Translations under genes and position numbers: made by a program
DNA from: Phytomonospora sp040655735
Lineage (GTDB): Bacteria > Actinomycetota > Actinomycetes > Mycobacteriales > Micromonosporaceae
Reading direction: 5' to 3'
NCBI RefSeq assembly: GCF_040655735.1
Contig: NZ_JBFAKK010000005.1
Coordinates: 434,001 to 498,000, forward strand
Length of the DNA stretch: 64,000 nucleotides
Shown: positions 23,389 to 34,100 of the stretch, piece after piece
Layout: each line of letters opens with the position of its first letter
How positions within the stretch are numbered: the first letter of the stretch is position 1
The notes under the pieces: model-generated
What the model was told of the DNA's origin: nothing
Databases searched by the model: none
The model's input: the letters and a program-made list of their open reading frames with translations, nothing else

Positions 23389-24984
23389 ATGGGGAAGCGC
23401 GCGCTTTGCGCCTTCGTGAGCCTGCCGCTCGCCGCGGGCGTGCTCGTGGCTTGCGGCGGCGGTGACGACGGCGGCGGCAGTTCCGAGGGTGTCATCAGCG
23501 TCGGCATCGGTGAGCCGAAGAGCCTGTTCGTGACCTCCGTCGGCGAGACCGAGGGCCACCAGGTCATCTCGGCGCTCTACTCGCCGCTGGTCCGCTACAA
23601 CGACCAGCTGGAGACCGAGCTGGAGACCGCCGAGTCGATCGAGGCCAGCGAGGGCAACAAGGTCTGGACGATCAAGCTCAAGGACGGCTACACCTTCCAC
23701 AACGGCGAGAAGGTCACCGCCGACAGCTACATCAACACCTGGAACTACGGCGCCTACGGCCCCAACGCCCAGGACCTGAACTCGTACTACAACAAGATCG
23801 ACGGGTACGCCGCGCTCAACCCGACCAACGGCTCCACCCCGACGACCGACCGCATGTCGGGCCTGGAGAAGGTCGACGACCTGACCATCAAGGTCACCCT
23901 CGCCTCGCCCTACTCTGCCTTCGACACCACGCTCGGCTACACGAACTTCCTCCCGCTGCCGTCGGTAGCCTTCGCCGACCCGGCCAACTTCCAGAACGCG
24001 CCGATCGGCAACGGCCCCTTCAAGATGAACGGCACCTGGGAGCACGACCAGAAGATCTCCGTCGAGGCATGGGACGGCTACATCGGCACCAAGCCGAAGA
24101 TCAAGGGCGTCGACTTCAAGATCTACCAGGACGCCGGCGCGCAGTACAACGACGTCGTCGGCGGCAACCTCGACATCGTCAAGACCATCCCCACCGCGCA
24201 GATCGGCAACGCCAAGGCCGACCTCGGCGACCGCTTCGGGCAGACCCCGTCGGGCTCCTTCCAGGGCCTGGCCTTCCCGGTCTACCAGGAGGAGTTCCAA
24301 GACGTCCGCATCCGCCAGGCCATCTCGATGGCCATCGACCGCCCCGCCATCACCGAGACCATCTTCGCCGGCTCGGCGACCCCGGCGACCTCCTGGGTCT
24401 CGCCGCAGTTCCCCGGCGCGCGCGAGAACTCCTGCGGTGAGTGGTGCCAGTTCAACCCCACCGAGGCCAAGGCGCTCTACACCGCCGCCGACGGCAGCGA
24501 CACCATCCAGCTCAGCTACAACGCCGACGGCGGCCACAAGGAGTGGATCGACGCCACCTGCAACCAGCTCGCCACCAACCTCGGCGTGACCTGCACCGGC
24601 AACCCCGTCCCGAAGTTCGCCGACCTGCTGACCTCCCTGTCCAAAAAGGAGGCCGTCGGCATCTTCCGCCAGGGCTGGATCCCCGACTACCCGACCATGG
24701 ACAACTACCTCGAACCGCTCTACAGCTGCAACGCCATCCCGCAGCCCAACTACTCCGGCTTCTGCGACGAGTCCTTCGACGACCTGCTCGCCAAAGGCTT
24801 CGGCGCCGCCGACGCGCAGGCCTCGATCCCGGACTTCCAGGCCGCCGAGGACATCCTCGCCGAGAAGCTCCCGGTCCTGCCGATGCGCTTCGGCCGCAAC
24901 AACTTCGGCTACTCAGACCAGGTCAAGAACGTGACCATCGACCTGTTCTACGAGCTGGACCTGCTCTCGATCGAGAACGCCTGA
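23389..24984 (+). CDS. ABC transporter substrate-binding lipoprotein, peptide/nickel family
   Basis: 531 aa, ATG after AGGGAG. Lipoprotein signal peptide with lipobox LVAC (lipidated C22) then a Gly/Asp/Ser linker. The body is an SBP family 5 (DppA/OppA) fold: GEPKSLF, VWTIKLKDGYTFHNGEKVTADSY, the typical NAPIGNGPFKMNG region, and IRQAISMAIDRPAI. It captures di- or oligopeptides outside the membrane and delivers them to the permeases encoded immediately downstream. First gene of a five-gene rightward operon. Exact ligand unknown. Confidence 0.94.
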   Translation: MGKRALCAFVSLPLAAGVLVACGGGDDGGGSSEGVISVGIGEPKSLFVTSVGETEGHQVISALYSPLVRYNDQLETELETAESIEASEGNKVWTIKLKDGYTFHNGEKVTADSYINTWNYGAYGPNAQDLNSYYNKIDGYAALNPTNGSTPTTDRMSGLEKVDDLTIKVTLASPYSAFDTTLGYTNFLPLPSVAFADPANFQNAPIGNGPFKMNGTWEHDQKISVEAWDGYIGTKPKIKGVDFKIYQDAGAQYNDVVGGNLDIVKTIPTAQIGNAKADLGDRFGQTPSGSFQGLAFPVYQEEFQDVRIRQAISMAIDRPAITETIFAGSATPATSWVSPQFPGARENSCGEWCQFNPTEAKALYTAADGSDTIQLSYNADGGHKEWIDATCNQLATNLGVTCTGNPVPKFADLLTSLSKKEAVGIFRQGWIPDYPTMDNYLEPLYSCNAIPQPNYSGFCDESFDDLLAKGFGAADAQASIPDFQAAEDILAEKLPVLPMRFGRNNFGYSDQVKNVTIDLFYELDLLSIENA

Positions 24985-25076
24985 GGCACCCGGGGCCGGG
25001 GCGCGTCCAGCGCGTCCCGGCCACCGTCCTCGGAGGACACCGTGAGGGCCGCCCCGCCGGCCCATGAGGGGCTGCG

Positions 25077-26000
25077 ATGTTCCGCTACATCATCCGCCGA
25101 CTACTCCAGATGGTGCTCGCCTTCTTCGGCACCACGCTTCTGGTGTACTGGCTCATGTTCGCCGCCAGCGGCGACCCGATCGCCGCGCTGGCCGGTGAGA
25201 AACCGCTGAGCCCGTCGGTCCGCCAGGCGCTCATCGAGGAGTTCCACCTCGATCAGCCGTTCTTCGTTCAATACCTCTACTACATGAAGGACCTGCTGAC
25301 CTTCAACCTCGGCGTGAACACCTCCGGCCGCGACATCGGCGAGATCGTCGCGTCGGCCTGGCCCTACACGCTCAAGCTGGCGTTCATCGCCTTCGTCTTC
25401 GTCGTGGTCGTGGGCATCACCCTCGGCGTGATCGTGGCGATGAAGCGCGGCGGGATCTTCGACACCGTCGTCCTGCTGCTCACGCTGATCGTCATCTCGA
25501 TCCCGGTCTTCGTCATCGGTTCGACGCTGGCACTCTTCGGCGCCAAGTGGGGGCTGTGGACGACCAACGTCGGCGGCTCCGGTGACCTGTCGGCCTACGT
25601 GGTCCCCGCGCTGGTGCTGGGTTCGCTGTCGCTGGCCACGGCCGTGCGGCTGACCCGCAGCTCGGTCGGCGAGAATCTGCGCGCCGACTACGTGCGCACC
25701 GCCAAGTCGAAGGGGCTCAAGCGTTCCCAGGTCGTGGGAGTGCACGTCCTTCGCAACTCCCTCATCCCGGTCATCACCTTCCTCGGCATCGAACTCGGCG
25801 GCCTCATGGGCGGCGCCATCGTCACCGAGAAGATCTTCAACATCCCCGGCATCGGCTTCGAACTGGCCAAGGCCATCAGCCTGGAGGACGGGCCGACGGT
25901 GGTCACCATCGTCAGCCTCCTCGTCATCGTCTACCTGCTCATGAACCTGCTCGTCGACGTCCTGTACGCCGTCCTCGACCCTCGGATCCGCTATGAGTGA
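25077..26000 (+). CDS. ABC permease, DppB/OppB type
   Basis: 307 aa, ATG at 25077 following GAGGGG. Starts MFRYIIRRLLQMVLAFFGTT, the characteristic N-terminal membrane helix of DppB-like permeases, with a ~70-residue external loop then five further helices. EAA loop: YVRTAKSKGLKRSQVVGVHVLRNSLIPV. Forms the transmembrane pore with the next gene product, whose start overlaps its stop. No regulation visible inside the operon. Confidence 0.94.
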   Translation: MFRYIIRRLLQMVLAFFGTTLLVYWLMFAASGDPIAALAGEKPLSPSVRQALIEEFHLDQPFFVQYLYYMKDLLTFNLGVNTSGRDIGEIVASAWPYTLKLAFIAFVFVVVVGITLGVIVAMKRGGIFDTVVLLLTLIVISIPVFVIGSTLALFGAKWGLWTTNVGGSGDLSAYVVPALVLGSLSLATAVRLTRSSVGENLRADYVRTAKSKGLKRSQVVGVHVLRNSLIPVITFLGIELGGLMGGAIVTEKIFNIPGIGFELAKAISLEDGPTVVTIVSLLVIVYLLMNLLVDVLYAVLDPRIRYE

Positions 26001-26907
26001 TCAGAACGCACTGCCGCCCGACGCCACGGTCGTCCTCGCCGAGGGCGAAGCGGGCATGGGCCAGACCCGGTCCCTCGCCTCCGACGCCTGGCGCGACCTT
26101 CGGCGAAACCCGATCGCGATCATCTCCGCGGTCATCATCGTGCTCCTGGTGCTGATGGCCCTCTGGCCGTCGTTGTTCACCGACGCCGACCCCTACGCCT
26201 GCGACTTGAGCCGCTCGCTCCAGCCGCCGAGCTCGGAGGCCTGGTTCGGGTACAACCTGCAGGGCTGCAACATCTACGCCCGCACCATCTACGGCGCGAA
26301 GGCATCACTCCAGGTCGGCCTCTACTCGGTCATCATGGTCGCGGTCATCGCCGCGGTGCTGGGGATGCTGGCCGGCTACTACGGCGGCTGGGCCGACGCG
26401 GTCATCGCCCGGGTCACCGACATCGTCCTGGGAATCCCGCTGCTGCTCGGTGCGATCGTGATCCTGTCGTCGGTCACGCTGACCGGTGTCTGGCCGGTCG
26501 TGCTGGCGCTGGGCCTGCTCGGCTGGACCAGTCCGGCGCGGATCGTGCGCTCGTCGGTGATCTCGGCCAAGGGCCAGGACTACGTGCAGGCCGCGCGGAT
26601 GCTCGGCGCCGACAACAGGCGGATCATGATCCGGCACATCACCCCGAACGCGATGGCCCCGGTCATCGTCGTACTCACCATCGCCCTCGGCTCGTTCATC
26701 TCCGTCGAGGCGACGCTGTCCTTCCTGGGAATCGGCCTCAAGGGGGGCGAGATCTCCTGGGGCGCCGACATCGCCGACGCCACCGGCCGGGTCCGCAACG
26801 CGCTCGGGCCGGTGCTGTTCCCGTCGACGTTCCTTGCCCTGACCGTGCTGGCCTTCATCATGCTCGGCGACGCCGTGCGCGAGGCCTTCGACCCGAAGTT
26901 GCGGTGA
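25993..26907 (+). CDS. ABC permease, DppC/OppC type
   Basis: 304 aa, ATG overlapping the upstream permease by 8 bases. Cytosolic N-terminus (SLASDAWRDLRRNPIAIISAVIIV), then a large external loop with the DPYACDLSRSLQPPS...WFGYN section usual in DppC (distance-to-membrane 'G-x-D' site degenerate here) and a EAA loop YVQAARMLGADNRRIMIRHITPNAM. Second half of the importer pore. Its stop overlaps the GTG of the first ATPase gene (GTGA). Confidence 0.94.
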   Translation: MSDQNALPPDATVVLAEGEAGMGQTRSLASDAWRDLRRNPIAIISAVIIVLLVLMALWPSLFTDADPYACDLSRSLQPPSSEAWFGYNLQGCNIYARTIYGAKASLQVGLYSVIMVAVIAAVLGMLAGYYGGWADAVIARVTDIVLGIPLLLGAIVILSSVTLTGVWPVVLALGLLGWTSPARIVRSSVISAKGQDYVQAARMLGADNRRIMIRHITPNAMAPVIVVLTIALGSFISVEATLSFLGIGLKGGEISWGADIADATGRVRNALGPVLFPSTFLALTVLAFIMLGDAVREAFDPKLR

Positions 26908-27983
26908 CTGAGATGGGTAGACACTCGCACTCCATTGTGGAGCAGGACAGCGCGCCGGGGCCCGACGACGGCGGCGGCCACCTGCTGGAGGTCGACGACC
27001 TCTACGTCGAGTTCCGAACCGGCGAGGGCACCGCCAAGGTCATCAACGGCGTGTCCTACCACCTCGACCCCGGCGAGACCCTCGCCGTGCTCGGCGAGTC
27101 CGGGTCGGGCAAGTCGGTGACGGCGCAGGCCATCATGGGCATCCTCGACACCCCGCCGGGCTTCGTCACCGGCGGCCGGATCCTCTACCAGGGCAAGGAT
27201 CTGCTCACCGCGAGCGAGAGCGACCGGCGCGCGGTGCGCGGCCGGGAGATCTCGATCATCTTCCAGGACGCCCTCTCGGCGCTCAACCCGGTGTTCACCG
27301 TCGGGTGGCAGATCTCCGAGGCGCTGCGCAAGCGCGAGGGTCTGTCCAAGAAGGACGGCCTGGAGCGCGCGGTCGAGCTGATGGAGCTGGTGAACATCCC
27401 GGGGGCCCGCGAGCGTCTGAAGGCCTATCCCCACCAGTTCTCCGGGGGCATGCGCCAGCGCGTCATGATCGCCATGGCGCTGGCCCAGAAGCCGAACGTG
27501 GTCATCGCCGACGAGCCGACGACGGCCCTCGACGTGACCGTGCAGGCCCAGATCATGGACCTGCTGGGGGATCTGCGCCGCGAGCTGAACACGGCGATGA
27601 TCCTGATCACCCACGACCTGGGCGTGGTCGCCGACGTCGCCGACCGCATCGCCGTCATGTACGCCGGGCGGATCATCGAGCACGCCGACGTGCACGCGCT
27701 CTACCGCAGTCCGGCGCACCCGTACACGCTCGGCCTGCTCAACTCGATCCCGCGGCTGGACGACAAGGGCAAGACCCTGCGCACGATCCCCGGCCTGCCG
27801 CCGAACCTGACGAACATCCCCTCGGGCTGCCCGTTCCATCCGCGCTGCCGGTTCGTGCGCGACGTCTGCCGGTCGGAGGTGCCGCCCTCGCTCGACCTCG
27901 GCGGGCGCCACTCGGCCTGCCACTTCGCACGCGAACTGCTGGCGGGCGAACTGGAGCCCACGCGGAAGGAGCCGGAGCTGTGA
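26904..27983 (+). CDS. ABC importer ATPase, DppD/OppD type
   Basis: 359 aa from a GTG at 26904. Walker A GESGSGKS, signature FSGGMRQRV, Walker B VIADEPTTALD and H-loop ITHDLGV are intact. The C-terminal oligopeptide-transporter extension carries the Cys cluster (GCPFHPRCRFVRDVC...SACHF) that in homologues holds an iron-sulphur cluster. The N-terminal 30 residues are acidic and unusual. Pairs with the downstream ATPase to energise peptide uptake; stop and next start overlap (GTGA). Confidence 0.95.
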   Translation: MTEMGRHSHSIVEQDSAPGPDDGGGHLLEVDDLYVEFRTGEGTAKVINGVSYHLDPGETLAVLGESGSGKSVTAQAIMGILDTPPGFVTGGRILYQGKDLLTASESDRRAVRGREISIIFQDALSALNPVFTVGWQISEALRKREGLSKKDGLERAVELMELVNIPGARERLKAYPHQFSGGMRQRVMIAMALAQKPNVVIADEPTTALDVTVQAQIMDLLGDLRRELNTAMILITHDLGVVADVADRIAVMYAGRIIEHADVHALYRSPAHPYTLGLLNSIPRLDDKGKTLRTIPGLPPNLTNIPSGCPFHPRCRFVRDVCRSEVPPSLDLGGRHSACHFARELLAGELEPTRKEPEL

Positions 27984-29026
27984 GCAATCGGACCGGGGCG
28001 GCGGCCGTCGCCAAACCCACGCTCGGCCAGCCCATCCTGACCGTGGAGGGGATGGTCAAGTACTTCCCGATCACGCGCGGCATCCTCTTCCGCAGGAAGA
28101 TCGGGGATGTGAAGGCCGTCGACGGCGTCGACTTCACCCTCCACAAGGGGGAGACGCTCGGCGTCGTCGGCGAGTCCGGTTGCGGGAAGTCGACCCTGGC
28201 GAAGCTGCTGATGCGGCTGGAGGACGCGACCGCGGGCACCGCCGTCTACGACGGGCGCGACATCGTCGCGGCCAAGGGCGGGGAGCTGCGCCGGCTGCGG
28301 CGGCAGGTGCAGATGGTCATGCAGGATCCGTACACGTCGCTGAACCCGCGCATGACGGTCGGTGACATCATCGCCGAGCCGCTGATCATCCACGGGGTCG
28401 GCGGGAAGGACAAGGCGCGCGAGACGCGGGTGCGCGAACTGCTCGACCTCGTGGGGCTCAATCCCGAGCACATCAACCGCTATCCGCACCAGTTCTCCGG
28501 CGGGCAGCGGCAGCGTGTCGGGATCGCCCGAGCGCTGGCGCTCAACCCCGAGATCATCATCTGCGACGAGCCGGTGTCGGCGCTGGACGTGTCGATCCAG
28601 GCGCAGGTCATCAACCTGCTGGAGAAGTTGCAGGCCGAGCTGGGGCTGTCCTACATCTTCATCGCGCACGACCTGTCGGTGGTGCGGCACATCTGCGACC
28701 GCGTCGCCGTGATGTACCTCGGCAGGATCGTCGAGATCGGGTCCGAGGACGAGATCTACAACCGCGCGACCCATCCCTACACGCAGGCCCTGCTGTCGGC
28801 CGTGCCCGTGCCCGACCCCGACGCCCGCGAGCACCGGCGGATCATCCGCCTTTCCGGCGACGTCCCGTCACCGGCCAACCCGCCCTCGGGCTGCCGCTTT
28901 CGCACCAGGTGCTGGAAGGCGACCGACCTGTGCGCCGAGAAGACGCCGGCGCTGATCGAGCGCGAGGCCGACCCGCACCCGAGCGCCTGCCACTACGCCG
29001 AGAGGGCGGACCACATTCTGGGGTGA
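27980..29026 (+). CDS. ABC importer ATPase, DppF/OppF type
   Basis: 348 aa from a GTG overlapping the upstream stop. Walker A GESGCGKS, signature FSGGQRQRV, Walker B IICDEPVSALD, H-loop IAHDLSV. The insertion VKYFPITRGILFRRKIGDVKAVDG before the Walker A is typical of DppF/OppF. C-terminal GCRFRTRCWKATDLC...SACHYA repeats the partner's Cys cluster. Last gene of the operon; a 9-bp hairpin at 29062-29088 may end the transcript. Confidence 0.95.
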   Translation: MSNRTGAAAVAKPTLGQPILTVEGMVKYFPITRGILFRRKIGDVKAVDGVDFTLHKGETLGVVGESGCGKSTLAKLLMRLEDATAGTAVYDGRDIVAAKGGELRRLRRQVQMVMQDPYTSLNPRMTVGDIIAEPLIIHGVGGKDKARETRVRELLDLVGLNPEHINRYPHQFSGGQRQRVGIARALALNPEIIICDEPVSALDVSIQAQVINLLEKLQAELGLSYIFIAHDLSVVRHICDRVAVMYLGRIVEIGSEDEIYNRATHPYTQALLSAVPVPDPDAREHRRIIRLSGDVPSPANPPSGCRFRTRCWKATDLCAEKTPALIEREADPHPSACHYAERADHILG

Positions 29027-29377
29027 GGGGGCCGCGGCCGGGCTCCTCACCCTGTACGTTTCGCGCCCGCGCTCGCGGGGCGGGCGCGGTGACCTCGCTG
29101 CCTCGGCGGCTCCGGTGGTGGGCGGGTTGATTCCCTTACCCCCCAACCAAACCCCCGCCCCACCCGCCGACCGCGCCCGATAACGGAATGAATCGACCCG
29201 GTGCCGATGTCACGGCTCGTGCGAGGTTGTCTACACTCGGTATCGGCGCGCGACCACCTCGCGGGGTCGAACGCCCAGCGGAACGCATTGTCTCCCGTTT
29301 CCGCCACCGGGTGGGGGGTCGCCGTGAGGCGGCCACCCACCGGCTTGGTTTCAGCGGGCTGGGGCATCCGGCCGTCG
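29027..29377. other. Intergenic region between peptide ABC operon and spo0M
   Basis: 351 bases between convergent gene ends. Contains the 9-bp hairpin at 29062-29088 and a run of C-rich sequence around 29140-29165. No convincing open frame or RNA gene seen. Confidence 0.6.
29062..29088 (+). terminator. Possible terminator of the peptide ABC operon
   Basis: 9-bp stem (29062-29070 with 29080-29088) with a 9-base loop, 36 bases after the last stop; no T-tract. Confidence 0.5.
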
Positions 29378-30148
29378 CTAAGCGATCCCCTGCCTCTGCG
29401 CCAGCTGGGTCAGCTGCGTGCGCAGGGCCTCGACCAGGTCGCCGGGCGTCTCGTTCTGCACGGTGAAGCGCTGGTAGGCGTCGTGCGCCGGGCTGAGCAG
29501 CCCGCCCTTGTCGTTGGCCTGCAACAGCACGTCGGTGGTGGCCTTGCCGGCGACGAAGGTCAGCTCCACCTCGCGGAACTTCTCCTTGAACTCACCGCCG
29601 GGCCAGTACTCGATCTCCTGGTAGAACGGCATGTGCGAGCCGGGAATCGTGCCGGCTTCCAGGTCGGCGACCTGGAGCACGAAGCCCAGCTCCTCCATCG
29701 CCGTCATCACCGCGGCCTGCACGGGAAGCGGCTCGACGACCAGCGGGTCGAGGTCGCCCTTGTCGAAGGCGTTGTCCAAGGCCAGTTCGGTCGAGACGCC
29801 GAGCTTCATCGTCGGCAGCGGCCTGCCGTTGACGGCGCTCAGCGGCGTCTCCAGCGGAACGGGAATGGCGAACGCGACGGTGTGGGTCGACCCCTTGGCG
29901 AGCTGGAAGGGACCGGAGACCTGGGCGCGGTGGAAGTCGAAGGTGGACTGCTTGTCCTCGCCCTTGTCGTCGAGTTCGACGATGGCGGTGAACTCGACGG
30001 TGATGCCCTCGACCTTCTGGTCGTTCTCCCCGCCGGTGAAGGTGACCTCCCCGTTGAGCGTGGCGCCAGGTGTGACGTTGGGGTCGGTCAGGACACTGTC
30101 CACGGTGACCCCCGCACCGAAGACCGCCTTGAGCTGACGCAAGACCAC
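29378..30148 (-). CDS. Spo0M-family sporulation-control protein
   Basis: 256 aa from a GTG at 30148 with AAAGGAA upstream. Arrestin-like beta-rich fold: VDSVLTDPNVTPGATLNGEVTFTGGENDQ, then the fully conserved-looking DFHRAQVSG and FYQEIEYWPGG-type segments of the Spo0M family (PF07070). In Bacillus Spo0M affects sporulation onset; in actinomycetes the role is unclear but likely connected to development or membrane/cytoskeleton. Single gene with its own terminator-free 3' side. Confidence 0.9.
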   Translation of the reverse strand: MVLRQLKAVFGAGVTVDSVLTDPNVTPGATLNGEVTFTGGENDQKVEGITVEFTAIVELDDKGEDKQSTFDFHRAQVSGPFQLAKGSTHTVAFAIPVPLETPLSAVNGRPLPTMKLGVSTELALDNAFDKGDLDPLVVEPLPVQAAVMTAMEELGFVLQVADLEAGTIPGSHMPFYQEIEYWPGGEFKEKFREVELTFVAGKATTDVLLQANDKGGLLSPAHDAYQRFTVQNETPGDLVEALRTQLTQLAQRQGIA

Positions 30149-30229
30149 GGGGTGGTTCCTTTCATTGAGCCTGAAGAGTGGCCACCAGCGTAACCGCGCC
30201 TGTGACGGGTGAATAGTGGACCGACCGGC

Positions 30230-30820
30230 TCACAACTCCACACGCGCCCCGTACGCCGAGGCGAACAGCGCCGCCTGCGCCAGATCGATGCGCGTGTCGG
30301 TGATGTCGAGGTTGCGCAGGGCGATGCCGGTGAGGTCGGCGCCGCGCAGGTCGGCTCCGCGCAGCTTCACGTTGTGGATCCGCGCGTAGGACAGGTCCGC
30401 CTCGCGCAGGTCGGCGCCCGACAGGTCGGCCTCGGTCAGATCGGCCTCGCGAAGCCGAAGCCGCGCGAAGCGCGCCTTCGACAGGTCCTGCTTGCGCAGG
30501 TTCACATAGGACCAGTCGCCGCCGACGATGCGCGCCGGCCGCAGCTCCGTCTCCACAAAGGACGTTCCGGTGAGCTTGCAGTCGTCGAAGAGCGTCCCGA
30601 ACAGCACGCAGCGACGGAAGGTGCAGCCCAGGAACGCGCACCGGGTCAGCGTCGCGGAGTTCAGCCGCAGCCCGGTGAACTCGCACCGCTCGAACACGCA
30701 CGAGGTGAACACCGCCTCGGAGGCGTCGACCTCGACGAACTCGCAGCCCTCGAAGCGCTCCTTCGTCCGCTCCTCGAGAGCCCAGTCCTGGTAGGCGATG
30801 CGTTCGTCGGTGATGGTCAC
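30230..30820 (-). CDS. Pentapeptide-repeat protein
   Basis: About 196 aa from a GTG at 30820 (VTITDERIAYQDWALEE); an in-frame extension to 31003 is possible but its sequence is low-complexity Arg/Gly/Pro. The body is a pentapeptide solenoid with A(D/N)LxX steps (LTEADLSGADLREADLSY) and an N-terminal half with Cys-rich coils (FTSCVFERCEF, LTRCAFLGCTF). Right-handed beta-helix, cytosolic. Some relatives (Qnr, MfpA, McbG) protect DNA gyrase; that role is not shown by sequence here. Confidence 0.88.
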   Translation of the reverse strand: MTITDERIAYQDWALEERTKERFEGCEFVEVDASEAVFTSCVFERCEFTGLRLNSATLTRCAFLGCTFRRCVLFGTLFDDCKLTGTSFVETELRPARIVGGDWSYVNLRKQDLSKARFARLRLREADLTEADLSGADLREADLSYARIHNVKLRGADLRGADLTGIALRNLDITDTRIDLAQAALFASAYGARVEL

Positions 30821-31033
30821 CCCGACAGTCAACACGACCGCCCCGGGGCCCGCGCGAAGCGCCGCCGTCCCCGTCTCGTCCTCGCGCCGTCCTCGCCGCA
30901 CTCCCGCGCCCGGCGGGCGGTCCCGGCCGCCGCCCGGAGGCATCTCTGGCTGACCTGCGACGACGTCGCCGGATTCGTTACACGATGGCATATCCGGGGC
31001 CACTCAGGGTGAGCCCACGACCGGTTCGGTTGA

Positions 31034-31063
31034 TTTACATCACTCGATCGGCTGGCCTACGCT
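31034..31063 (+). promoter_or_regulatory. Candidate promoter of the S8 protease
   Basis: TTTACA (31034-31039) and TACGCT (31058-31063) with an 18-base spacer, about 85 bases upstream of the protease start. Confidence 0.45.
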
Positions 31064-31147
31064 CCGCACACGCCCCTCGCCCAGGGGCTTCTGCCCGAAG
31101 GGCATCCGTCCGCGCGGGCAGCCCACCACAGTGGAGGTCAGCGTTTC

Positions 31148-34100
31148 GTGTCCTCGAAAACTCTCTTCGGCCGTAAACCGGTCTATTTAACGTTGGTGAC
31201 GGTCGCGGTCACCGCCGGGGCCCTGCTGAGCAGTGGCACGGCGGCGGTGGCCGAGGAAGGCGCTCCGACCCAGTACAGCGCCGGCCGTTTCATCGTCGAA
31301 CTCGACGCCGAACCCGTCGCGACCTATGACGGCGGTGTCAGCGGCCTCGCCTCGACCCGCGCCGACGAAGGCGAACGCCTCGACACCGGTGAGTCCAAGG
31401 TCGCCCGCTACCGCAACTACCTGGCCGGCCTGCGCGGCGACGCCATCGCCGAGGTCCCCGGCGCCGAGGTGCTGCGCACCTACGACACCGTGTTCAACGG
31501 CTTCACCGCCGAACTGACCGCCGAGGAGGCCCTCGCGCTGTCGAAGGCGCCCGGCGTCAAGAACCTCTACCCGGACGAGCAGCTCAAGGCCGACACCGTC
31601 ACCACCCCCGACTTCCTGGGCCTCACCGGCGCCAGTGGTGTGTGGGAGCAGCAGTACGGCGGCGACGAGCACGCCGGTGAGGGCGTCATCGTCGGCATCC
31701 TCGACTCCGGCGTGTGGCCCGAGAACCCGTCCTTCGGCGCGCTTCCCGAGCCGCGGCCCGACCAGGACGTCATCGACGCGAAGTGGAACGGGACCTGCCA
31801 GAACGGTGAGACCGGCGACCCCGCCCGCGACATCGAGTGCAACAACAAGGTGATCGGGGCGCGCTACTACAAGCCCGCCGTGGTCGTCCCCGGCGACTTC
31901 GCCTCGCCGCGCGACCACAACGGCCACGGTTCGCACGTCGGCTCAACGGCCGCCGGCAACCACGGCGTCGACGCCGGCGTCTTCGGCAAGCCCCTCGGCA
32001 AGATCTCCGGCATGGCCCCGGCCGCGCGCCTGGCCTTCTACAAGATCTGCTGGACCACCGCCGACGGCGGCTGCACGGTGTCCTCGGCCAACGCGGTCGC
32101 GGCCATCGAGGACGCCGTCAACGACGGTGTCGACGTCATCAACTACTCCATCTCCGGTTCGACGAACGTGGCGTTCACCCCCCAGCAGCTGGCGTACTTC
32201 AACGCCGCCGCGGCGGGCGTGTTCGTCGCCAACTCGGCCGGCAACAGCGGTCCGGGCGCCAGCACGGTCGCGCACAACACGCCGTGGGTCACCACCGTCG
32301 CGGCCAGCACCCACGGGCGCATCTCCGAGGCGACCGTGACGCTCGGCAACGGCCAGACCTTCAAGGGCGCCAGCCTCAGCAACGGCCTGCCCAGCGCGCC
32401 GGTCGTGCTGTCGGGCGAAAGCGGCCTGCCAGGTGGCGGCGACGCCAACCTCTGCGCGATCGGATCGCTCGATCCCGCCAAGGTGACGGGCAAGATCGTC
32501 GCCTGCGCCCGCGGGACCGTCGGCCGTGTCGACAAGGGCAAGGCCGTCTTGCAGGCCGGCGGTGTCGGGATGATCCTGTACAACCCGTCGCCCGCCTCCG
32601 ACGACGTCGTCCTCGACGCGCACGTCCTGCCGGCCGTGCACGTCAACGCCGCCGCCGGCAGCACCCTGCTGGCCTACCTGAGCAGCACCTCGACGCCGAC
32701 CGCGGCCATCGGGTCGGCCGTGGCCTCCACCAAGCCCGCGCCCGAGATCGCCGGGTTCTCCTCGGCCGGTCCCGCGCTGGCCGCCGGCGGCGACCTGCTC
32801 AAGCCCGACATCACCGCCCCCGGCGTGGACGTCTACGCCGCGGTCGCGCCGCCCAACAACAACGGCCAGAACTTCGGGCCGAACAGCGGCACCTCGATGT
32901 CGAGCCCGCACATCGCGGGCCTGGCCGCGCTGGTCATCGGCAAGCACCCGGACTGGTCGCCGATGGCGGTCAAGTCGGCGCTGATGACCACCGCGTCCCA
33001 GACCGACACCGCCGGACGCCCGATCCAGCGGGCCGGGCGCGACGCCACGGCCTTCGACTACGGCGCCGGGCACGTGACGGTCGGCAAGGCCTTCGATCCG
33101 GGTCTGGTCTACGACTCCGACGCGGTCGACTGGCTGCGCTGGGGTTGCGGTGTCGGCGAACTCGTGCCGCGCTACCCGGACCTGTGCGCGGAGTTCGGCG
33201 CGCTCGACCCGACGCAGCTGAACTACCCGTCGATCGCGATCGGCAACTTCGTGCGGGCCGAGACGGTCACCCGGACCGTGACGAACGTGTCGGACAAGAC
33301 CAGCACGTACTTCGCGACCACCGACGCCCCCGAGGGCACCAAGCTGACCGTCTCGCCGCAGTCGCTGACGCTGCGCCCGGGCCAGTCGGCGTCCTTCAAG
33401 GTGACGGTGACCCGGACGACCGCGGCGCTCGGTGCCTACACCGAGGGTTCGTACACCTGGCGTGACCTGCGCGGTCACTCGGTGCGCAGCCCGGTCGTCG
33501 TGAAGCCCGGCGCGCTGGCCGCCCCCAAGGCCGTCGAGGGCACCGGGACGAGCGGTTCGGTGAACCTGGCGGGAACCAGCGGCTACACCGGCACGCTCAA
33601 CGCGACCGTGAGCGGTCTCGCGCCGGTCGTGACCAGCTCGCTCGACCTGCGCAACCCCGACGGGAGCAACTTCCCGACGGGCGCGCCGGCGGAGAACGAC
33701 CACGTCAAGAAGGTCGAGACCACCGTCCCGGCCGGCGCGACGGCGTCGTTCAACACCTACGACAGCGACTACGCCGAACAGACCGACCTCGACCTGTTCT
33801 TCTACCGCAAGAACGCCAACGGGTCGCTGACCTACCTCGGCGCTTCGGCCGGTACGACGGCACAGGAGGGCGCGACGCTGCCGGGCGGTGCGACCTACGT
33901 GGTCTACGTCGACCTGTTCGCCTCGCCGGCGAACCTGCCGGTGACCGGGAAGCTGCACGTGCTGGCGCTCGGCGGCGACGCCGGGAACTTCGTGCTGAAC
34001 AAGCCTTCCCAGCCGGTCAATGCCGACCAGCCCTACACCCTCACCGGAACCTGGAGCGGCCTGACGGCCGGGCTGGAGTACCGGGGCGTGGTGACCTACC